Part shown: in pieces, positions 26,118-35,100 of the stretch
Layout of the letters: each line of letters opens with the position of its first letter
How positions within the stretch are numbered: the first letter of the stretch is position 1
The notes under the pieces: model-generated
Told to the model about the DNA's origin: nothing
The model's database searches: none
The model's input: only the letters and a program-made list of their open reading frames with translations
From: Clostridiales bacterium
GTDB lineage: Bacteria; Bacillota; Clostridia; Christensenellales; Pumilibacteraceae
Direction of reading: 5' to 3'
DNA length: 37,124 bases
Assembly: GCA_022508405.1 (NCBI GenBank)
Contig: JAFLVI010000009.1
Span: 1-37,124 of the forward strand
Translations under genes and position numbers: made by a program

Positions 26118-29100
26118 TTAGAAGTTGTTGGGATCAAATCCGTCGTTATTCATCGGCGGAGGCGTCGGCGGCACGCCTTGCCCCTGCGGAGGAATATTGT
26201 TCGTTGTGGGTTGTTGCGGCGGAGGTGTGCCCGTGCCGGCGTTAAGCTGCAGGCTGTTCTGCTGAGGCGCGGTCTGACCGCCACCGAGCATCATGCCGGG
26301 GTTGACTCCACCCTGAGGCGTCGGCGGCAGATAGCCAAACGACGGGAATGCGGCGGCGCCCATGGAAAGACGCATCATTTCCTGTTCGAGTTCGGTTTCG
26401 GACTCAAGGAGCGCTTCAATCTCTCTGCGCATCTTACGCTTTTTGTGGACAACCACAATTATAACTATAAGCAGTATGATGAGCAGCAGCGCACCGCCTA
26501 CTATAATCCAGAACCACAGCCAGTTCGCCTCGATAAGCGACATAAAGTTCTCCCAGCCGTTAGGTTCGGGCGCGTCCGTGCAGTTTACCGTAATCTTGTA
26601 GGTATAGCTTCTGCCGGAAAGGTCGGTAAGGTTAACCGTAATAACCGATTCGCCGCGGCGAAGGAACTTGAGCAGCAGATACGGCTGACCGCCTTCGCTT
26701 TCGGGCGCGATTGCACGGTGCACTTCCACCTTGACCGACTGCGAAGACTCAACCGGCGAAATAAAGGTCATAATGTCTTCCGCGTCGTCATCCACAAACC
26801 AGTCGGTAGGTCTGATCTTGATGGTGCGGTTGGTTTTGTCATCGAGCATGCTAACGGTGTAGCGATACGAAGAGTTGTCGTTTTTAAGCTTAGGCTTGTT
26901 GTTGGCAATGACATGGATGGGAAGTATGCGTTCGCGCGTCAAGCCGCCTTCGGTGCTGAACGTGACTTTAACTTGAACCTTCACGTTTTCCGTAGCCGCT
27001 TTAATGTGCCAGTTGCCGTCGCCGCCGTCCGCACTGGTTGCTATGCTGCCGTCGGGCTTGTAAATGCGCAGGTAGTTGCTGTTGCCTACTTCCTGCATAT
27101 TGATAATTTCATAACCCTGAGAGTTTTCTTCACCAAGCAGGTCGATCGGCAGAATAGTTTTGGTAACACCGTAGACCAAGGGCAGTTCATTAAGCACTTC
27201 TTCCACATCGTCAAGCGGGTTGGCAATGGTTATTGTCAGCACAAGCTCGAGCAACTCGCCTTGTATGCCCGCCGCCAAGCCGGCCTCGTAACCGCTGTCG
27301 TAAATCTTGAGCAAAATTCTTTGCACGCCGTAGATACCGCGCATAGGCTCTACACGGAATTTCTGGTGCGACATATCGTCGCCTACCCAGTTGACCATAC
27401 ATACGCTGTCCACCGTGGGAGCTTCATCTGTTTCGCCCGTTTCCTCGTTATACACTTCGCCCAAGTAGTTGGGACCGTAAATACGGGGACGGTTGACTGC
27501 CGAATCTGCACTGGTCGTGTAAACTGTAATCTCATCAATGTAGGTGTACGTGGGGCGACGACCGGAGTTGGTGCTTGCGTTAGGATCGAAGTTGTCGCCG
27601 TTGGCGTCCGTGATGTAATCGAGAATATTGAACTCCGCATATGCGGCTTCTAATTGTTCGTCCGTAGCATTCGGACCAATGCCCATAACGGTAAGATCTC
27701 TGCTTGCGTTGTTCTTTACCGTAGGCGCAATGTTACCCACTGTAAGCCTAATGGTGAGCACGCTTGTGGTAGAGCCTTTGAACGAATCGCGGAACTGAAC
27801 CGTGCACACCGCCACCGCGTCGCGCGTGGTGGAAAGGCAGGTAAACGTAAAGTAAGACAGCGTTGTCACCTTGTACTTGTTGGCAGCCGAGTTATATTCG
27901 GCTCTAAACGCGTTTTCATCGCCGGCGCGAATATACGTGACGGGACCGTCCCTGCCCATAAGGCTGTTTTCGTTGCCTGTGTTGAGCATTACGTATGCGT
28001 CCATATCTATATCGGCGTCGTCGATAATATCCGCGATATACACTTCTATACGCTCGCTGTTTTTGAGCGTAAGATCCATCATATAGCCGGTGTCGGAATC
28101 AAAGGACAGTATATAGCCAAGCTGATCGGGATCGAGACTCTTGAATGTCTTGTTGCAATCTGAGCAACGCGCCTGACGAGCACTGGTTTGATTGACGTTG
28201 GTCTTTCCGCAATACGGGCAAGCCGTTACAACGCCGGTATGAGAAATTTCCGGTCTGTCGTTTTGAATATTGACTGTTATCTTGGTTACGGCAACCCTAT
28301 TGGTGTCGTTTTTGGACACACCCGCCACGTTGTTTACTTGGTCCACCGCGTAGATATATACATCTACGGACGTGGGAACGTTTTCTTCTCCGGCGGGATT
28401 GGGCTGACCCGTACAAACATTGCGGTTGATGGTAATGGTAACCGTTTGCTTGCTGCCTGTGCCGTTGCGGCTTACGCTGAGCACAGGATCGTTGGCAGAA
28501 GAGACGGTTTCGTTGGGTACGGAGTACGAGTAATCGAGATACGTTATAGTCTCCTTGCCGCCGTCTTCTTCGCGGAAGTTGATTAAATCGTAGTCGTAGA
28601 ACAGACCGAGATGGGGGTCGTCCAGATCGTACAGATTCCAAGTGAGCGAATCGCCCTTCGATCCGGTAAACTCAAGGAATCCGGCGTCGCGCATATCCTC
28701 CACTTCGCGGTCGTTCACCTTTCTGGTGATTGTGGGATAACCGACGTTAAGCGAGTTGCTTTCCGTTGCCATAAGCCGCGAGTTGGAGACGGTAACGTCC
28801 ATCTGAGCGCCCTTGGCTTCCATAACCGTGTTGTCGTTGTAGCGCTTTGCTACCTCAATGTACAGCGGGATGCTGGACACTGCAGTCGTATTGTTTCTGA
28901 CGGAAACCGAATTGGGCGTAAACAACAATTTTTTGCCGTCTTCGGAAGTGCTTACGTTAAAGTAGTTGAGCACGTATTTTGCAACAGCGTCGTCGGTAAA
29001 CCACTCTTCCCCGTCTCCTTCAGTCACGCCCTCGCGTGTGTAGAGCAGACAGTAATCACCTTTGTTGGTGGCATTTACCATTGTGCCTGCGTCGTTCTGT

Positions 29101-32100
29101 TTAAGCATTATATAAACGCTTACATTGTACATTGCGGACGGAGCGTCCACGTCTACGTCCTTAAACAGCTTGGCGCCGTCGTTTTCCACTATTGCGACCT
29201 CTTGAGGCTCACCGGCATTATCGGTATCGATAAAATCGGCATAGCTCATTACCGTAACAGCCAACGAACGGTTGGCCTGCAGGACCGAAGATACCTGCTG
29301 CGGCACGATCTTTACTCGAATGCTGACAACGGAAGATACCGTGTTGTGCTTATCGGTTACGCGGAAGCTGACAGTGGCATACTCATTGTTGCCCCGTTTG
29401 TTTATAAAGTCTATTGCGTTGATGGTGATTTGATTGTATCCGCCGCTTTTGGTAACCAGTGCGGAAACAACGGCATTGCCGCCATCGTAAGACACCGTGA
29501 ACTGATTTCCGCCCATATCGGAGTAGACGTCAAGCTCTTCGTTATCCATTGAGTCTATATCATTCATCAGCTGTCTGAGAGAGATGCTCTTAGAGCCGCC
29601 GTAGTTCAATTCTATGGCATAGGTGGCGACTTCGTCATCCCCGTCGTCCGCCACATACGTCACGCCGGAAGGCAGACCGGTTGTCTTTGCCACGGGCGCG
29701 GACGAAATAACGTTAACGCGGAGTGTAACCTCGGTTTTTTTGCCGTGTGCATCTTCCAGTGTGAAATAAACAGGCTCATTTTGAACAACACCGTCAGCGG
29801 TTATGGTAACGCGCAGATATCCGTTTTGACTGTTGAATTCGCGAGGCACCATATAATCGCGGTTTGTGCTGTTATTATAGTCAATGGTCAAATAGATGCC
29901 GTTTTTGCTTTCCACACCGATTATGCGCAGCGTAGTGGCGGCGTCGTCCGTACCGAGTATAATGGAATCGCCGGTATACTCGCTGTTGCCGTATCTGGAC
30001 GAGAAGTACTTAAAGCTTGCAGCCATATCTGCCGCGGACGTTGTGGGCATACTTAACGAGCTGTATTTTGCCTTGACATCTGCGTACGAGGAGTAGCCGC
30101 TGTCCTTGTCGTTTTCAAACAGTGTGTAGTCGGAAGCGTACAGATAGATCTTATCTCCCGTCTTCATGGAGATATCTACCGAGTTGGACGCACCGCCGAA
30201 TGTGTTTGCATTTGCCGAAGGAGTATCGTTGTTGTACACTACTGAGAATACGATTTTCGCACCTATGCCGTTGCGAATATCTTCTGCAGTCGCGTTGGAA
30301 TCATAGAAGGTAAAGCACAAATCCCTTATGTCCTTAAACGCATGAGCGGTCTTAAACACAAGCGTGGTGGGCGGCAGAGACGAATACGCACCGGAACCGC
30401 CTACGCTTACGGTAAACGGCGGATCGGTGGAAATGCCGTAGTCTGCCTTGGTTAGATCCACGTAATCGGTTGCCGCAGGCATCTTAAGGTAATCCCTTAG
30501 GTACCGCTCTTGCTCGGACAACTTGCTCCAAGCGCTTCCCGATGCGGACAAATCCGATTCCACCGTAAAGCGGTTGCCCTCAAGCACGATATCGTCATCG
30601 CTTAACAGCGACGAGACGTCCACATAGAATTCCGAGCTTTGGGAAAGATTTACGATGTATTTAGGTGTATTGTTGTATCTTGCAGCTTCACTGCTCGAAT
30701 GATCGGCGGAGTACTTATCCTTTACCACCTTGGTATTGACTGCAAGTTCGGAGTTGTCAATATAGACGTTGATTACTACGATAAAGCACCAGCCTTCCGT
30801 AAACGACGAGCCTTTGTATTCGTCAAAGAACAGCACACGGAACGGATAGTACACCTGATTGTGTTCGTCTATCTTAAGATTATAGTTTTGGCAATACGTC
30901 TCCAACGAGATAGAAGCGCCGTTCAAATTGGGCGTAGTCTTTGCCTTGGGTATAAACTGCAATGCGTCCGACGATCCCGTAGACGGCGACACGTCAAAGA
31001 ACATTTTGTAATTGGGGTTGGGATCGTAATCCGATTTGCCCGCTTTTGACGGATCGACGGCATAGTATTCGTTTTTAATTGCGGTGTTCTCGTTAAGCTT
31101 TGCCATATCCGCTTCGGTGAGTCCGCCTTGGAATGCGGACGACACATAGAACTTAACCGTGTCCCCTTCGTCTTCATCTTTGTAGAAGATTTTGCCGAAA
31201 TCGCCGTTGGTGGGCTCGTAGCCTTTGTTCACCATAGGGGTAAACGTAATCTTGGAATATCTGGGATTGTTTCCGGAAGGAACATCCGTTTCACCCATAG
31301 TCATGGAAATTTGCGATTTGATTATTCGGCTGTTGAGACTTGTCTCATAATAACCGGTGCCGTTTTCAAAATGGAAAGCCTTGACAAGCGGCATTGCATC
31401 AAGCAAATTGATTTCCACTTCCACCATTTCCACTTCGCTTTCGCCCGAACTGTCTATGGTCTTAAGCGCAATGGTCATCTTTAACAAGCCTGTGGCGCGT
31501 TTTCCGCCTTCAAGCTTTTTAATTTTAAAGCCGTATCTGTCTTCTCGATAGTCGGTAGTTTTAAAGACTTCCGGCTGCCCGGGACCATGGAGTGTGAACC
31601 TTTGATTATTTATATAACTTTGTGTAAAGTCGGATTTTTCGCCCGCAAAGTAAGAAATATCAATATACGGGTTGTTTAATGCGGGATAGGTATTGATGCC
31701 GTCGGAAATGGTAATGTTTTTAAATACTTTTTCACTCTTGGGATCCCAGCTCTGATAATCGCTGTCCACAAGCTCGTTGCCGCCGGAGCTGTTAATACCT
31801 ACGTTGGCAAACGTGACGTGCGTCATACCCTCCGTCTTATCGCCGACGCCCTTAGGCAGCGCGATATAACTCATGGGCACTGCTTCCGGATTGGGTGCGG
31901 AAGGATTAACCTGAATGGGACTGTATGTAAACATACTGTCCTGATCGACTTGCGGATAATGTTTGTACGTAAGATACGTCTGATTCGATCCGTTTTCCAT
32001 TGTGGTATACGTACGCTCAAAGTATCTGTACTTGAAACTGTCTATAAACTTGGCATAGCCCAAAATATTCTGCTTGCCTGCGTCATCCGCAGAGCTATAT

Positions 32101-35100
32101 GCGGATCTGTAGCTTTCCTCCAATTCCGCCGTGCTTATATTGGAGTGGTCAACCAAATATTTTACGGGGTCATCCGAAACAACTATTTTGGATTCGGCAT
32201 TGCCGTCCGTGCGGTAATAGGTGTGCATGGCAAGTATGCCGGGACGCCTATAGTTGTAGTACAAGTTGAATACCTGACGCTCGGAAACATTGGCAGACGT
32301 ATTGCTAGCGGTTTTTTCGGGCGTGGTGTACAAACGTTTGCCGTGGTGACTGTCCTTTACAGACAGCATAATCTGGATTGCATGGGGAGTAGAACCGGTG
32401 TGCGTGTCTTCCAGCTCTATAGCCCAATATTCGCAATCTTCGATATTGTCGTTGTCCCTATACTCGACAAAGGATGTTACACCTTCTGTAACTTTTTTGT
32501 AGAAGAATCTGATTCTGACGGTTATGTATCCGTCGTCTCCGGTTACACGATCGTACATGGGCGTGTAAATTACAGCCGCATTGTCGTAATCGCTACCCGA
32601 TACATTGGCTTGGGTAACCTCTTTGTAAACGGTTTCTCCGCCGACATTCTCTCTGTTGTCGTACTTAGCAACCAGTTTTTCGCGTTCTTCCACCCCGCCT
32701 GTTTTGGGGAAGACTCTGGGATTGAGCATTACGTGCTGCTGGGAATCGTAATCGTCAAACAGATACACCTTATTGTTTTCGGCGATGGTAATAGGCGTAC
32801 CTTCACCGGTTGCAAGCGAACTCTCCAAAAGCTCCCTGCTGTTAAACAGATAGCGTCTTTGAGAAAGCTCGGAATTTACTTCGTAGCTTATAAGCCACGT
32901 ATACTGCTCGGGCGAATCCGTCCTGAGCAAGCTGTCGCCAACAAAATACGGGGACGTGTTTTCCACACCTACCAGCAGGTGCAGCGTTGACGATTGCGGC
33001 TGCGCTCTGTATCCGTCGCGAACTATAAACTCGACGTAAATGGGTAGGTTGATCAGTTCCGTAGAAGACAAGCCCTGTATGCGCAATACGTCCGCACCGC
33101 CCGCGCCCTTGGCAATCATGGCGGAAATATAATCGGAAAGCGTTATACTCGCCGCCTTTGCGTTGGAACCGTCGGGATCGGGAACGTAACCGTGATAAGC
33201 TCCGTTTTCAAAGTACAGATGTTCGTAATAATTGTTGCCTTCCTTTGCAACTATCTTTATGCTGTCGGTATCAAACGTGGGAGTATCGCCGTCCTTGTCG
33301 TAAGCAATTTGCGTGGCGGTAAATTGCCAAACATTAGGCTTGACCATTGAGGAAGCGTCGGGATACGCCGTCATGACGTAATAATCGTCAAGACGGAAAT
33401 CGTCCCCACCGTCTCCTTTGCGGTGGTTTTCCAAAGTGTTAAGCATCGGCGCGGAGTTTAACACCGTTATGGTAAATTTAAAGTTTACAACATCCACGCC
33501 GTCCGTAATGCCAAATTGCAACTGAACTATTGCGGACGATGTGCGCGCAATACCTTTAATCTTGATGGACGGGATGTCCTTTACTATGGTGGAGGATCCG
33601 CTCTTTATTGTGCTTTGGTTGCTTGCACTTACGCTTATGTAGTTGGAATACTGCGAATCGTACGAAGAAGCAACGCTTACGGCGTTGACAAAGCTGAGCT
33701 GCTGCGCCCTAAAATTAGATTTGGCTTTAGCCGATGTAAAGGGCGTTGTGCCGTGCGATACATTGTACTGCGTGAGAATTTTATCCGCAACACCCGCAAA
33801 GCCGGCGTCAAACGGATTGGAGTTGTACACCGATTTGTTAATTAAGCTGCCGTCCGGATCGATATCAAAGTCGTAGGCATAGTCGTACGGCGTGATTTGC
33901 AGTTCGTCCAATGCCTCAAGCGTGTAATTTACCACCTTTTCGTTGCCCAGACCGGGGTTTGCGGCGTACTCGCCGTACGGTGTTGTCAGAGTCGTCCTGC
34001 GCTGTTTAAGCTCGTTAATGCCATACGCTCCCTGAGAAGGGTCGAGACGGGGCGACACGGCGCGGTTTTCCACCTTGACGCATATGCCGATACTGGCGGT
34101 TTTGTTGTGCGTGTCCTTTACGTTTACGGAGAACTGTAAGTACTCCCCGTTTGTGGAGCGCAAAGGCGTTATCTTAATTCCGTTAAACGTGCATTGGGTG
34201 CCGCTTATCGTTATACCGTATGAGGAGAGCGACGCGTCCGGAATCATGGCGAAATATGATTTGGGTGCGCTAAGAGTTTCAAACTCGACTTTAAAGAAAG
34301 AGCCTGTTGTAGTAGCGGTGTTGTCGACTATTGCGGTGGTTGATGACCCGTTGATAACCGTAAAGTCGTTTAGCGCACCACCCATCAAAAACGCGTCCTT
34401 ATCCAATACAAACGGAATCGCAGCAGTACTGCCGGAGTTGGCAGTGCCTATGCCCTTAAGTGCGCCCGCGCTGTCAAGATAGCCTATGGGCGTAAGATAC
34501 TTCGCTACACCGGTTCCCAAAGTTGCGGGAGAATCGGCCGTGCCTGCATTATAGCCGCTAAACGAAAGCGTTACGTTTGCATAAGTAGCGGGCGGTGTGG
34601 GGGTCTGCGACGTCACTTCAATAGATATGGGGAACCAAATACCGTTGTCCGCCGTATCCGTAGGGTCGATTACGCGGACAAGCACGTAGAAGTGCCCTTT
34701 TCTGGATGCATAGTTTGCGCCGCCGGTCGTCCTATACTGGTTTTGCGAGGCGGATTTGCCGGTAAACTCAATGGTCTGAGTGTTTACATAACGGTAAGTG
34801 ACGTTTGCCGTAGAAGCGCCGGAACTGCCGTTTGCGGCAACCGAAGCCGCTTTAAAGTATGTGGGAATTGTGCCCTCACCCGTGGTTTTGGAGTTTGAGG
34901 CCAAGTTGTTAGACGCAGTATACGTCGCATAGTTACTGTTTACGTTGGTAGCAAGCGGAACCAAATTATTTAACATATCGACCTGAATATACTCGTATGT
35001 GGGTACTTTAAGGTCGCTTGCGCCCTGAGCGAACGTAGCCTTGAGATTGCTGCCGTCGTCTATATCGTAAATGAAGTTTTTAAGATTTATCTGTGCCGTG

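Noticed and set aside
26178-27653. 491-aa plus-strand ORF (and others such as 31818-32990, 36096-37040, 28611-29552) opposite the giant gene
   Set aside because: Shadow ORFs antisense to a clearly domain-bearing gene; composition (Arg/His/Val/Cys-rich) has no recognisable motif and no SD/promoter context.
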